64,000 nucleotides of DNA, from assembly GCA_963842775.1 (NCBI GenBank), contig CAWJHQ010000006.1, positions 186,001 through 250,000 of the forward strand, written 5' to 3'. The translations under genes and the position numbers were made by a program. The DNA is from R-RK-3 sp963842775. GTDB lineage: Bacteria; Pseudomonadota; Alphaproteobacteria; Rhizobiales; Rhodomicrobiaceae. This document shows positions 38,522 through 47,181 of this stretch, in pieces. Under the pieces are notes generated by a model that saw only the letters and a list, made by a program, of their open reading frames with translations, did no database searches and had not been told where the DNA came from. The number at the start of each line of letters is the position of its first letter. The stretch's first letter is position 1.

Positions 38522-40729
38522 GTGCGCGATTGGATTTTCAGACCGAACCGCCGCAATCGGCTGGTAGATTGGTGGGCTCTCGATTCCTGGATCGATTCGA
38601 GCCTCTACAGAGTCTGGGCCAGATATCAGGAATGGTGGTCGGGCTATTCCAATTTCGTCAGCCAATTCCGGGTTTCGGGATTTCGCCGGGTGGTCGCCGA
38701 AATGTTTTCGGAAGGCGCGACGATCGGTTTGTTGGGCCTTGTCGGGCTTCTGACCTTCGCCCTGCCCTCGCTGGAGCCGACCAACGATCCGAATTGGAGG
38801 ACGGCGGGCCAATATAGCGTGACCTTCCTTGACCGCAACGGCAAGGAAGTCGGCAAGCGCGGGATTCTTTTCTCCGATTCCGTGCCGCTTGAAGAAATTC
38901 CGGACAATCTGATCAAGGCGACCCTCGCCACGGAAGACCGCCGCTTCTTCGAGCATTTCGGCATCGACGTTCTCGGCACCGGCCGCGCCATGGCCGCCAA
39001 TGTGCAGGCGAACGACGTCGTGCAGGGCGGCAGCTCGCTGACCCAGCAATTGGCGAAGAATCTGTTTCTCACATCCGAACGCTCCTTCGACCGCAAGATC
39101 AAGGAAGCCTTCATTTCCTTCTGGCTGGAAGCGCGGCTGACCAAAAAGGAAATCCTGAAGCTCTATCTCGACCGGTCCTATATGGGCGGCGGCACTTTCG
39201 GCGTCGAAGCGGCGTCGCAATTCTATTTCGGCAAGTCGGTCCGTGAAATCAATCTGGCTGAGGCCGCGCTGCTCTCCGGCCTGTTCAAAGCGCCGACCAA
39301 GTTCGCGCCGCATGCCAACCCGGCCGAGTCGCGGGCGCGCGCCAATCAGGTGCTCACCAACATGGTGGATGCCGGGTTCATGACCGAGGGGCAGGTTCAT
39401 GGGGCCCGCTTGAATCCGGCCAAAGTCATCGACAACACCGAAAGCTATACGCCGAACTATTTCCTGGATTGGGCGTATGACGAAGTCCAGCGACTGGTGG
39501 CGGGCAAGCGCGAGTTCAACCTCGTCGCGCGGACCACAGTCGATATCGGCCTCCAAAAGGCCGCTGAACAGGCTGTTGAAACGACGCTCACCCCGAACAG
39601 CAAGGCCATGGATGTGAGCCAGGCGGCACTGGTCTCGATGGAAACCGACGGCGCGGTGCGCGCATTGGTCGGCGGCAAGGATTATGGCGACAGCCAGTTC
39701 AACAGGGCGACACGCGCCTTCCGGCAGCCGGGCTCGTCCTTCAAGACGTATGTCTATCTGACGGCGCTGCTCGCCGGGGCCAAGCCCACCCAGGTCGCCA
39801 ATGACAGCCCGGTTTTTTGCGGAAACTGGTCGCCCGGCAACTATTCGGGAGGGTTCCGTGGCCGGATGACGCTGACGCAGGCCCTCGCCCTGTCAATCAA
39901 CACCATCGCGGTGAAGCTCTCCTTCGACTATGGCCGTGAGAACGTTCTCGCCAATCTCAAAAAGCTCGGCCTCGGCTATGTCAAGAAGAGCTGTTCGATG
40001 GCGCTTGGCGACCAGGGCATAACCGTGATGGATCACACTTCCGGCTATGCGACCCTGGCGGCCGGCGGCAAGAAGGTGAAGGGTTATGCCATCACCGAAA
40101 TCCGCAATGCCCAGGATCAGGAGGTTTATTCGCGCCAGCGCGACGAGCCGCCCGCCGAACAGCTATTCGACCGGGGAGTTGTCGAAACCCTGAATGAAAT
40201 GCTGTCGCATGTGGTGACCGAAGGCACCGGACGCGCCGCGACGCTGGATTTCACCAGCGTCTCCGGCAAGACCGGAACGAGTTCCGACTATAAGGATGCG
40301 TGGTTTCTCGGCTATACCGGCCAGTACGTCACCGGCATTTGGTACGGCAACGATAATTTCACCTCGATGAACAGGGTCACCGGCGGTCTGCTCCCGGCGC
40401 GTACGTGGCATGATTACATGGTCGCGGCCGGCTCGAACGGCAACATCCCGCAGATCCCCGGCGTGCCGCTGCATCCCAAGCAGGTGGAGGAAATGAAGCG
40501 CATCGCCGAGATCAAGCAAGAGGACCCGACGCTCGGCACCATCTCGGTCGGCGGAGCGCGGCGGATGCCGCAGAAAACGCGACAAATGTTGATCGCGCTC
40601 TCCAAGATGTTTAAAGAAGCAAAATCTCTCGACGCGAACGGCGCCAAGGGTGCCGGTCTCGATGGCGCGGCTCCGGCTCGGATTGCGACGGATACGGGTC
40701 GGCAGCCGGGTTCCGGTCCCAGCAACTAG
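38522..40729 (+). CDS. Penicillin-binding protein 1A/1C-type bifunctional transglycosylase/transpeptidase
   Basis: 735 residues. Cytoplasmic N-terminus of ~70 residues rich in Trp and Arg, one membrane helix (IGLLGLVGLLTFALP), then glycosyltransferase GT51 motifs TEDRRFFEHFGID, QGGSSLTQQLAKN and the family's KEILKLYLD, and the transpeptidase triad SSFK (QPGSSFKTYVY), SIN (LSINTIAVK) and KTGTSS. All catalytic residues are there, so it is an active class A PBP for peptidoglycan polymerisation and crosslinking. Start is GTG at 38522 after GGGGGCC. Its TAG stop lies within a repeat. Confidence 0.92.
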   Translation: MRDWIFRPNRRNRLVDWWALDSWIDSSLYRVWARYQEWWSGYSNFVSQFRVSGFRRVVAEMFSEGATIGLLGLVGLLTFALPSLEPTNDPNWRTAGQYSVTFLDRNGKEVGKRGILFSDSVPLEEIPDNLIKATLATEDRRFFEHFGIDVLGTGRAMAANVQANDVVQGGSSLTQQLAKNLFLTSERSFDRKIKEAFISFWLEARLTKKEILKLYLDRSYMGGGTFGVEAASQFYFGKSVREINLAEAALLSGLFKAPTKFAPHANPAESRARANQVLTNMVDAGFMTEGQVHGARLNPAKVIDNTESYTPNYFLDWAYDEVQRLVAGKREFNLVARTTVDIGLQKAAEQAVETTLTPNSKAMDVSQAALVSMETDGAVRALVGGKDYGDSQFNRATRAFRQPGSSFKTYVYLTALLAGAKPTQVANDSPVFCGNWSPGNYSGGFRGRMTLTQALALSINTIAVKLSFDYGRENVLANLKKLGLGYVKKSCSMALGDQGITVMDHTSGYATLAAGGKKVKGYAITEIRNAQDQEVYSRQRDEPPAEQLFDRGVVETLNEMLSHVVTEGTGRAATLDFTSVSGKTGTSSDYKDAWFLGYTGQYVTGIWYGNDNFTSMNRVTGGLLPARTWHDYMVAAGSNGNIPQIPGVPLHPKQVEEMKRIAEIKQEDPTLGTISVGGARRMPQKTRQMLIALSKMFKEAKSLDANGAKGAGLDGAAPARIATDTGRQPGSGPSN

Positions 40730-40796
40730 AGCAATTCCAGGAAAAGTGGGAACCGGTTTTCCGTCCGGAATTGCGACAAAACAAAGAGTTAGATTA
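40726..40796. repeat. Palindromic repeat overlapping the PBP stop codon
   Basis: CTAGAGCAATTCCAGGAAAAGTGGGAACCGGTTTTCCGTCCGGAATTGC and a short AT-rich tail. Arms GCAATTCC/GGAATTGC. The TAG stop of the PBP gene is the first part of the element (CTAGAG). This type of GCAATTCC element is widespread between genes of Rhizobiales. Confidence 0.7.
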
Positions 40797-40961
40797 GTTC
40801 ATCGATTCCATGAAGCGATGAACTGGTCTAGGCGGATCCGCCAAGCGCGGCGGAAAGGCGATCGTGCGGGGAAGAATTGTGTATTGGCGGGAGCAAGCGC
40901 GTGGAAGCGGGCGACCGCATCCGGCTCGCGTCTCGAAAGCGCAATTGCTGAGAATGGCATC

Positions 40962-41543
40962 GTGAAGAACTTCTTCTGCTTTCTCATTTTCGCCGGCCTA
41001 TCCCTCGTACTTGGACTGGGCTCGGCCTATTACATGATCGACGACGGCTTCGCGCTCGTCGTGGGCCGTGCCGGGCCATGGAAGTCGTGGATCAACGCAG
41101 GCGGCCTTGCGGCCGACCCCTATACAAGGGCGCACATCGCGCGGTCGGGCGACCTCCCCATCACCTCGGCCAGCGGCCTCACCTTCTTTGCCAGCACCGA
41201 CAGCGATGGCCGGCGCCTCAGTTCCTATTGCGATTACGAGATCATCGCCAGGCCGCTGGCCGCATTGTGGTGGACGATCGCGGCGTTCGACGAAGACGGC
41301 AAGCTCATCCCCAATAAGGCCGCGCGCCATGCGTTCAACAGTCAGAGCCTTACCATCCTTCCCGACGGCACGCAGCGCATCAATCTCGGACCGGCGGCAA
41401 GACCCGGCCACTGGCTTCCCTCAGGCGACGGGCACGACCTGACATTGGTGCTGCGCATCATCAGGCCGCTGACGGTGAGGCAGCAGGGCGCCGACGAGGT
41501 CAGCGCCAATGCCATGCCGATCATCAGAAGGATCAGCTGTTAG
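40962..41543 (+). CDS. DUF1214 membrane-anchored protein
   Basis: 193 residues. N-terminal membrane helix (FLIFAGLSLVLGLGSAYYM), then a periplasmic domain: SWINAGGLAADPYTRAH, FFASTDSDGRRL, WWTIAAFDEDGKLIPN and PSGDGHDLTLVLR match DUF1214. GTG at 40962 gives the anchor at the very N-terminus; an in-frame ATG at 40818 would add a basic stretch with no similarity. The next gene begins on the base after this stop. DUF1214 and DUF1254 are usually the two halves of one protein; here they are separate neighbours. Function unknown. Confidence 0.75.
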   Translation: MKNFFCFLIFAGLSLVLGLGSAYYMIDDGFALVVGRAGPWKSWINAGGLAADPYTRAHIARSGDLPITSASGLTFFASTDSDGRRLSSYCDYEIIARPLAALWWTIAAFDEDGKLIPNKAARHAFNSQSLTILPDGTQRINLGPAARPGHWLPSGDGHDLTLVLRIIRPLTVRQQGADEVSANAMPIIRRISC

Positions 41544-42194
41544 ATGCTCAGAATGTGGCCTTGGCTGCTCGCCTCGCTATTTGCCGCCGGCGTGATCCAC
41601 ATTCTCGCGGTGTTCGGCGTGCCTTTCCTCGCCTCGCGGGATGCCTGGGCCAGGCTGTCGCAGATTTCCTCGGAAAACCGGATCCATGTGCTGTCGGTAG
41701 CGGCAAGCGAAACGCCGCTGCCGTTCATGGCGCCGGATATCGCGCATGCCTTCTGCCGCTACGATCTCACGAATAATAATGTGCTGGTGAAAACGGCTCT
41801 CGGCGACGGCACCTGGAGCATCGCGGTCTCGGGGCGGCATGGCGAGAACTTCTATTTCATCAGCGGTGCGGAAGCCAAGCGCCGGGAATTGCGGCTGCTG
41901 CTCGTGCCGCGTTCGCGCCTCTCGGAGGAAGTGAGCACCGAACGCTCGGAAGAGGGCGACGAGCAGATCATCGTTATCACTCCTGCCATGCAGGGGCTGG
42001 TGGTGTTGCGGGCGCCGATCCGGGGCCCAAGCTTTGCGGCCGATACGGTAAAGGCCCTGCAAGGCGCCGAATGCCGCCCTGTCGCCGACACCCTCGCCGA
42101 GCCGGAAGCTGCCAGCCCGCCGGAGCAACCGCCTCCGCCACCGCGAACGAGCGCACCCGACCGCAAAATGCCGCGACGGCCGCCCCGGCAATGA
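41544..42194 (+). CDS. DUF1254 membrane-anchored protein
   Basis: 216 residues. One membrane helix (LASLFAAGVIHILAVFGVPFLA), a periplasmic domain with PFMAPDIAHAFCRYDLTNN and GDGTWSIAVSGRHGENFYFIS, typical of the membrane DUF1254 group in Rhizobiales, and a Pro/Arg-rich C-terminus. ATG immediately follows the TAG of the DUF1214 gene. Acts presumably as a unit with it; no enzymatic residues recognised. Confidence 0.75.
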   Translation: MLRMWPWLLASLFAAGVIHILAVFGVPFLASRDAWARLSQISSENRIHVLSVAASETPLPFMAPDIAHAFCRYDLTNNNVLVKTALGDGTWSIAVSGRHGENFYFISGAEAKRRELRLLLVPRSRLSEEVSTERSEEGDEQIIVITPAMQGLVVLRAPIRGPSFAADTVKALQGAECRPVADTLAEPEAASPPEQPPPPPRTSAPDRKMPRRPPRQ

Positions 42195-42585
42195 TCGAGA
42201 TGGTCGTGGCCTTTCGAGCGCAGCTTATGCGCGCGGATGGGCAATACGGCAGGCGAAGCGCCGCTTCAGCGATTTGCGCGGACGCTGTAACAGCGCGCGG
42301 CTGATCCTGGGAAATAGAATGATTTCGGCACCGTCCGGCATCGCCGGCGCGACAGCGGACGACGGCGCGCAAGATGCGTCAGACTGTGTCGAGGCGCACA
42401 GGGTCAGCCTCGATCCGCCAGCGGCGCAGATCGACGAGGGTGGTCATAATGTCGGTCCGGTTAGGATGATCGCCTCGGGCCTAGCGCACCAGATGTCCGC
42501 GAGGTCAGGCTGCTGCAAGTAATTTCTCGGATTGCGGCTAAAGAATAGTTAAGCTCGTCAAATAATTTACCGCCGTTTGCAAGAA
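42195..42585. other. Stretch without recognisable gene
   Basis: 391 bp between the convergent DUF1254 and DUF1491 genes. The short open frames on both strands show no similarity or plausible ribosome site, and I see no strong terminator hairpin. Confidence 0.5.
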
Positions 42586-42933
42586 TTACTCTGCGACAAC
42601 AAATTCGTCGAGAAAATGCCGCCCGCCCCTGTCCTCGACCTCCACAATCCACATATCGCTGTCAAACCCAGCCTGGCGCTGCAGATAGGCATCCGCTGTT
42701 CCCTCTTCCGACCGGCCACCTGGCAGAGCCGGCGACCATCGGCGATCGGCATCGGTACCCGGCAGCCCGGACGCCGCCGGCCGCAGCACCTGCGCGAAGC
42801 CATCGAGAGTGTTGATCTTCACGAAGATGGCGCCGGCGTCGGGGTCGCCACGGCGTGTCACTGCGACCGGGATCGCAATGCCGCTAAGCTGCCTGACATA
42901 GGCGCTCACCCAGATTCCCGCCTTCAGCCGCAA
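42586..42933 (-). CDS. DUF1491 family protein
   Basis: 115 residues. The family pattern is plain: LRLKAGIWVSAYVRQ at the start, GDPDAGAIFVKINTLDG, then RRWSPAL and the end SDMWIVEVEDRGGRHFLDEFVV. Start chosen at TTG 42933, with AGGAG just upstream; the frame extends further but the added residues are unlike the family. Small cytoplasmic protein of unknown role, common in Alphaproteobacteria. Confidence 0.8.
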   Translation of the reverse strand: MRLKAGIWVSAYVRQLSGIAIPVAVTRRGDPDAGAIFVKINTLDGFAQVLRPAASGLPGTDADRRWSPALPGGRSEEGTADAYLQRQAGFDSDMWIVEVEDRGGRHFLDEFVVAE

Positions 42934-43129
42934 TCCCAACTCCTGTGTGCGCCGCTGACGCCTGATCCGTTCCGACAAGAAGTTAGAGCGTGGCTCTAGA
43001 GTGGGTCGCTTCTTTATCGCAAAAACCTGCGTCCACTTTTGGCATCCAGCCGTAAACTGCGAAGGAGCGGACGCAGAGGTCCGCTCCACAATACATGGCA
43101 ATCCCGGATAGACGCTGGAGCAGTGCTCT

Positions 43130-43232
43130 AGAGCGCTTCCCGAAAAGTGTTACGCGGTTTTCGGATAAGAAGCGCGATCAAGCAAAGAATTGAGAGCGGT
43201 TTCCGATTCGAATGAAGCGGGAACCGCTCTAG
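43130..43232. repeat. Palindromic intergenic repeat, family B (copy 2), overlapping a stop codon
   Basis: Near-identical to 5522-5646 without the 22-base CG-rich module. The right end CCGCTCTAG includes the TAG stop of the aldehyde dehydrogenase gene (43229-43231, minus strand). A partial related segment (GAGCGTGGCTCTAGAG and following) lies at 42985-43129. Confidence 0.8.
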
Positions 43233-44665
43233 ACGCCGGTCTCGACCACGAATTTGGTCCGCAGGAACGCCTCCAATCCCTCGATGCCGCCTTCCGAACC
43301 GTAACCGGATTCGTTGACGCCGCCGAAAGGCGTGTCGGGCGTCGAGACGAAGGGGGTGTTGATCCCGACAAGGCCTGCCTCCAGCGCGTCGGACATATTC
43401 ACCGCCTTGCCGCCATCGCCTGTGAACACATAGGAAGCGAGGCCGAAGGGCAGGCTGTTGGCGCGCTCGACCACTTCGTCGAACGTGTTGAAATGGGTAA
43501 TCGGCGCCAGGGGCCCGAAAGGCTCCTGGCTCATGATCTTGGCGCTGTCCGGCACGTCTTTAATGACAGTCGGCGCGTAGAAGAAGCCGCGATTACCTAT
43601 ACGCTCGCCGCCGGTCGTCACTTCCGCTCCATTGTTGCGGGCGTCGGTAACGAAATTCTCCATGACTTCAAGCCGGCGCGCGGCGACCAGCGGCCCCATC
43701 GCCACACCGTCTTCGAGGCCGTTGCCGACCTTTACGGCCTTGGCGCGCTCGGTAAAGCCCTCGACAAAGCTCTTGTACACTCCATCCTGGACATAGAAGC
43801 GGGTGGGCGAAATGCAGACCTGGCCCGCATTGCGGAATTTGAAGCCCGCCATCAGGTTCAGCGCGCGATTGACGTCGGCGTCGTCGAAAATGATCACCGG
43901 CGCGTGACCGCCGAGTTCCATCGTAGCGCGCTTCACAGTGTCGGCGGCCAGCTTCAATAGGTGTTTGCCGACTGGAATGCTCCCCGTGAACGACACTTTC
44001 CGCGGGATCCACGAGCCGAGAATGTGCCGCGAGACCACATCCGGATTGCCGAAGACGACATTCAGCACCCCCGGCGGCAGACCCGCATCCTGGAAGCAGC
44101 GCGCAATGGCGACGGCAGTGCCGGGCGTTTCCTCGCTTGGCTTGATGACGATCGAGCAACCCGCGCCGAGCGCGCCGGCAATCTTACGGATGACATTCAC
44201 GCCGGGGAAATTCCAGGCGACAAACGCACAGGTCGGGCCAACCGGCTCCTTGGTGACCATTTGGCGGACGCCGGACGTGCGGGCGGGGACCAGGCGGCCG
44301 TATGCGCGCTTGCCCTCTTCGCCATACCAGCGGGTGCAGTCAATGACGAATTGCAGTTCGGCCTTCGCTTCGGCGAGCGGTTTGCCCATTTCCATCGTCA
44401 GGGTGCGCGCATTTGCGTCGATGCGGTCTTCCATCAGCCGCGCGGCTTTCTCCATCACCGCCTGGCGCTGAATTGGGGTCTTCGCGCGCCAAACCTTGAA
44501 GCCATCGGCAGACGCCGCGAGGGCGCTGTCCAGATCTGCGGCGGATGCGTGCGGCACCTCACCGAGCACTTCCTCGGTTGCTGGATTGATGACCGGTTCC
44601 GTCTTACCTTCGCTTCCGCCGCGGAATTCTCCGGCAATCAGCAATTCGAGCTTCTCATAGGCCAT
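43229..44665 (-). CDS. NAD(P)-dependent aldehyde dehydrogenase (succinate-semialdehyde dehydrogenase type)
   Basis: 478 residues, intact. Oxidises an aldehyde to the acid. Catalytic glutamate in MELGGHAPVIIF and cysteine in NAGQVCISPTRF; cofactor loop SFTGSIPVGKHL. Other signatures are WNFPGVNVIRKIAGALGAGC and EPFGPLAP. The GabD/SSADH group is the nearest fit, but substrate is not certain. ATG at 44665 after AAGGGA. Single gene, flanked by a repeat downstream and a 354-bp gap upstream. Confidence 0.88.
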   Translation of the reverse strand: MAYEKLELLIAGEFRGGSEGKTEPVINPATEEVLGEVPHASAADLDSALAASADGFKVWRAKTPIQRQAVMEKAARLMEDRIDANARTLTMEMGKPLAEAKAELQFVIDCTRWYGEEGKRAYGRLVPARTSGVRQMVTKEPVGPTCAFVAWNFPGVNVIRKIAGALGAGCSIVIKPSEETPGTAVAIARCFQDAGLPPGVLNVVFGNPDVVSRHILGSWIPRKVSFTGSIPVGKHLLKLAADTVKRATMELGGHAPVIIFDDADVNRALNLMAGFKFRNAGQVCISPTRFYVQDGVYKSFVEGFTERAKAVKVGNGLEDGVAMGPLVAARRLEVMENFVTDARNNGAEVTTGGERIGNRGFFYAPTVIKDVPDSAKIMSQEPFGPLAPITHFNTFDEVVERANSLPFGLASYVFTGDGGKAVNMSDALEAGLVGINTPFVSTPDTPFGGVNESGYGSEGGIEGLEAFLRTKFVVETGV

Positions 44666-45019
44666 ATTTGCGCTTCCCTTTGTGGCTAGCGGCGGATCTG
44701 GTCCGATGGGTTCGGAACAGATCTCTGTCTATTTGAGCATAGTCCTCATTGCAAAACCGGCGTTCGATTTTGCCGATCATGTTCTCGTGCGAATGCCGCC
44801 ACGCCTTTGTCTCGCGCGGTCGCCGATCGTCATTCATGTCTTGGCATCGTCGGGCGTTCAGAAGAGCCGGAGATCGAACGCGACCTGTCATTCGTGAGAT
44901 CGTCCGCCGGCTCCTGCGGCGGGTACGTATATCATACTAAGCGTTTCCGGGCGCGGGCGGCAAGTATCTCGGCGGCGGCCAATTCAGATTTCAAATCGCG
45001 CCAACGCCCTGCCGAAAGT
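44666..45019. other. Intergenic region upstream of aldehyde dehydrogenase
   Basis: 354 bp with no supported gene. Presumably contains the aldehyde dehydrogenase promoter and the terminator region of the DnaJ gene; I cannot identify either confidently. Confidence 0.5.
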
Positions 45020-46564
45020 CTACTCGGCCCCCTGGATCCGCTCGACAAAGGGTTCATCGGATGATGGCCAGCGCGGTCCGCCTGCACGCCGCGCGCGCTG
45101 CGTGTCGGATGCGGTGCGCCGGGGCTCGGCTTGCGGCGGTCGCTCGGCTTTCTCGACGGTTTCCTGCGCCATATTCGCATAGCGCCCGTTTGGATAGGCA
45201 TTCAGATAAGCGTAGTAAGCGCTTCGCGTGCGTTCCTTACTGGCCCGTGCCCATGCTTCCTCCTCCTTGCGGGTCGTAGATTCCCGAGTGGCGAGCGCGG
45301 CGATCTTGCGCCTGGCGTCCTCAATATAGCGCCCGTCAGGTTGTGCCTTCAGATAGGCCTCATAACCGGCGCGCGTCGCGGTGCGCAACGCCTTGGCCCA
45401 TGCGGCGCTGTCTTTCTTGCGTCCATTTGCTTCTTCTTCCAGCGCGGCGAGCCGTTCCTCCGCCTGATAAACATGCCTCCCGTTCGGGAAACCAAGCAGA
45501 TACGCGCGCAATGCGGCTATCGAGTCCTTTTCGCGCGTCTCATCCCACGCTTTTTTATCCCCTTCCACCGTTTCCTTCTCGACAAGCAGGGCTAGCTGAC
45601 GTTTCACTAGCGTCCTTTCGGGGCTGTCTTTCACGGTCTCCCGAACGAATTTCTTCAATTCGTCGACATTCTCCAACGCCGCGACGACGGTGCGGAAGCG
45701 GCCACGCGCCTCATCGGCGGCCGGCTTCTCCCGATAGCGCTGGATGAAGCTGTGAAGCGCCAGCAACTCGTTCGAGCCTCGCAGTCCCGTCCATTCATCG
45801 TCCCAGGGTGCGCTTGCCATTTCCGCCAGTGTGGGCGATGCCGGTTGTAAAGCGGCCATACGCGCTGGTGGCGGGGAGGAGGCATTCCGCGGTGCGAGCA
45901 AGATCCGATCCTGCGCCCCATTGGCGGTAAGAACGTTCGCGATCAGGGCACGCTCGCTCATCGATGCGCCGCCCGGCATCAGGGATCCTGCCGTCAGGCG
46001 CTCTTCCGAGACCGGCCTCATCGCAAACTGAATCTCGGCTGCTGACTCGATCCTCTCGCTTTCCGGCTCTGGGATCATCGCGGCATCCGGCTCGGGATGC
46101 GCAGCGATAGGCTCGCTGGCACCTTCGGATGCGGCCACCACCACAGGCGGGGAAGCGGCCAACGCGCTGGTATATTCCGCCTCGTTTGACGGGATCGAAT
46201 GCTGGGGTAGCGCGGCAAGCCTAACCGGCAACTCCTCGATCCACTCCGCATGCCGGAGCGCCTCTCGCGGCTCGACATTGAATGGCGACGCGCCCAACCA
46301 ATAGACGGCCAGGCTGGGCCCGACGAACGCAACGACGAACAATGTCATCGCAGCCGCCCAGGGCGATGCCTGCCGCGGCCGTTTGGGTTCCGGCGCCGTC
46401 AGCAGGTGATAGGATTCGTTGATCTTTTTGAAACGACGTTCGGCGATAAGGTCGTCGGGGTTTACATCGGGATGATATTTCTTCGCGAGCCTCAAATACG
46501 CCCTGCGGATTTCCTCGGCGCTCGCTTTGGGCGCCAGGCCGAGCACCTCATGCGGCATCCGCAT
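45020..46564 (-). CDS. J-domain membrane protein with C-terminal tandem repeats
   Basis: About 514 residues. N-terminal J domain (HEVLGLAPKASAEEIRRAYLRLA, then the HPD tripeptide in KKYHPDVNPDD), one membrane helix at about 75-95 (TLFVVAFVGPSLAVYWLGA), a long Pro/Glu/Ala-rich linker, and three C-terminal repeats of ~40 residues with the core YxAYLxxxPxGRY (FPNGRH, QPDGRY, YPNGRY). Those repeats are known from rhizobial caspase-like and Sel1-like envelope proteins. A J domain should recruit DnaK to the cytoplasmic face of the membrane. ATG at 46564 or 46558; both lie inside the end of the pentapeptide-repeat gene, so the pair is coupled. Confidence 0.75.
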   Translation of the reverse strand: MRMPHEVLGLAPKASAEEIRRAYLRLAKKYHPDVNPDDLIAERRFKKINESYHLLTAPEPKRPRQASPWAAAMTLFVVAFVGPSLAVYWLGASPFNVEPREALRHAEWIEELPVRLAALPQHSIPSNEAEYTSALAASPPVVVAASEGASEPIAAHPEPDAAMIPEPESERIESAAEIQFAMRPVSEERLTAGSLMPGGASMSERALIANVLTANGAQDRILLAPRNASSPPPARMAALQPASPTLAEMASAPWDDEWTGLRGSNELLALHSFIQRYREKPAADEARGRFRTVVAALENVDELKKFVRETVKDSPERTLVKRQLALLVEKETVEGDKKAWDETREKDSIAALRAYLLGFPNGRHVYQAEERLAALEEEANGRKKDSAAWAKALRTATRAGYEAYLKAQPDGRYIEDARRKIAALATRESTTRKEEEAWARASKERTRSAYYAYLNAYPNGRYANMAQETVEKAERPPQAEPRRTASDTQRARRAGGPRWPSSDEPFVERIQGAE

Positions 46565-47090
46565 CGAAGAAGTCATCATCCAGGTCGGGCGACAGGTCCA
46601 TCCCGGCCAGATAATCGAAGGCGAGCCACGTTGCGGGGACCTGCAAATCCGCAGGCAGCACCGTATCGGCATCGCCCAGCGCCGCATCGATCTGCGCTTG
46701 CGTCAGGTTTTGCGCCAATTCCAGCCTTGCGCCGTCAAGAATGGCGCCGCGCAGAGATACGCCAGCGAGATCGGCATGGTCGAATACGGCGCCGCCCAGA
46801 TTGGCGTAGGACAGATCGGCTCCGGCAAGCAGCGCCATGGTCAGGTTTGCCAGACGCAGATCGGCGTTGCCGAGCCGCGCCTCGAGCAGCGTCGCGCCAT
46901 GCAGATTGGCGCCGTTCAGGAGGGCGTCGCTTAGATCGATCGGACCGCCATGCGCCGGACCAAGCTGCTTTTCACCCAGATTAGGCACGAGATCGCGCAG
47001 ATCCGGCGTGATTCCGGGGTATGCGGCGCGCCAAGCGTTCCAGGAACGCGCCCCTTCGCGAAACTTAGCGAGGTGATTGAGGTTGCCCAT
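46548..47090 (-). CDS. Pentapeptide-repeat protein
   Basis: 180 residues. Residues ~50-130 are tandem A(D/N)LXX pentapeptides (NGANLHGATLLEARLGNADL, then ADLSYANLGGAVFDHADL), which fold as a right-handed beta helix. The N-terminus (LAKFREGARSWNAWRA) and acidic C-terminus are outside the repeats. ATG at 47090 follows GGGAGG. The end overlaps the start of the J-domain gene. Function of these small bacterial pentapeptide proteins is generally unknown. Confidence 0.8.
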   Translation of the reverse strand: MGNLNHLAKFREGARSWNAWRAAYPGITPDLRDLVPNLGEKQLGPAHGGPIDLSDALLNGANLHGATLLEARLGNADLRLANLTMALLAGADLSYANLGGAVFDHADLAGVSLRGAILDGARLELAQNLTQAQIDAALGDADTVLPADLQVPATWLAFDYLAGMDLSPDLDDDFFDADAA

Positions 47091-47181
47091 ACCACCTCCC
47101 AGCGACAAGCAATCCGGCAGGGACCGTTGAATAATCACTCATGCTAGCCGATCACTTCGTTACGCAAGCAGCCCGACATCG

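Noticed and set aside
42195..42585. Small genes in the gap after the DUF1254 gene
   Set aside because: Short open frames only, without ribosome sites or recognisable similarity.
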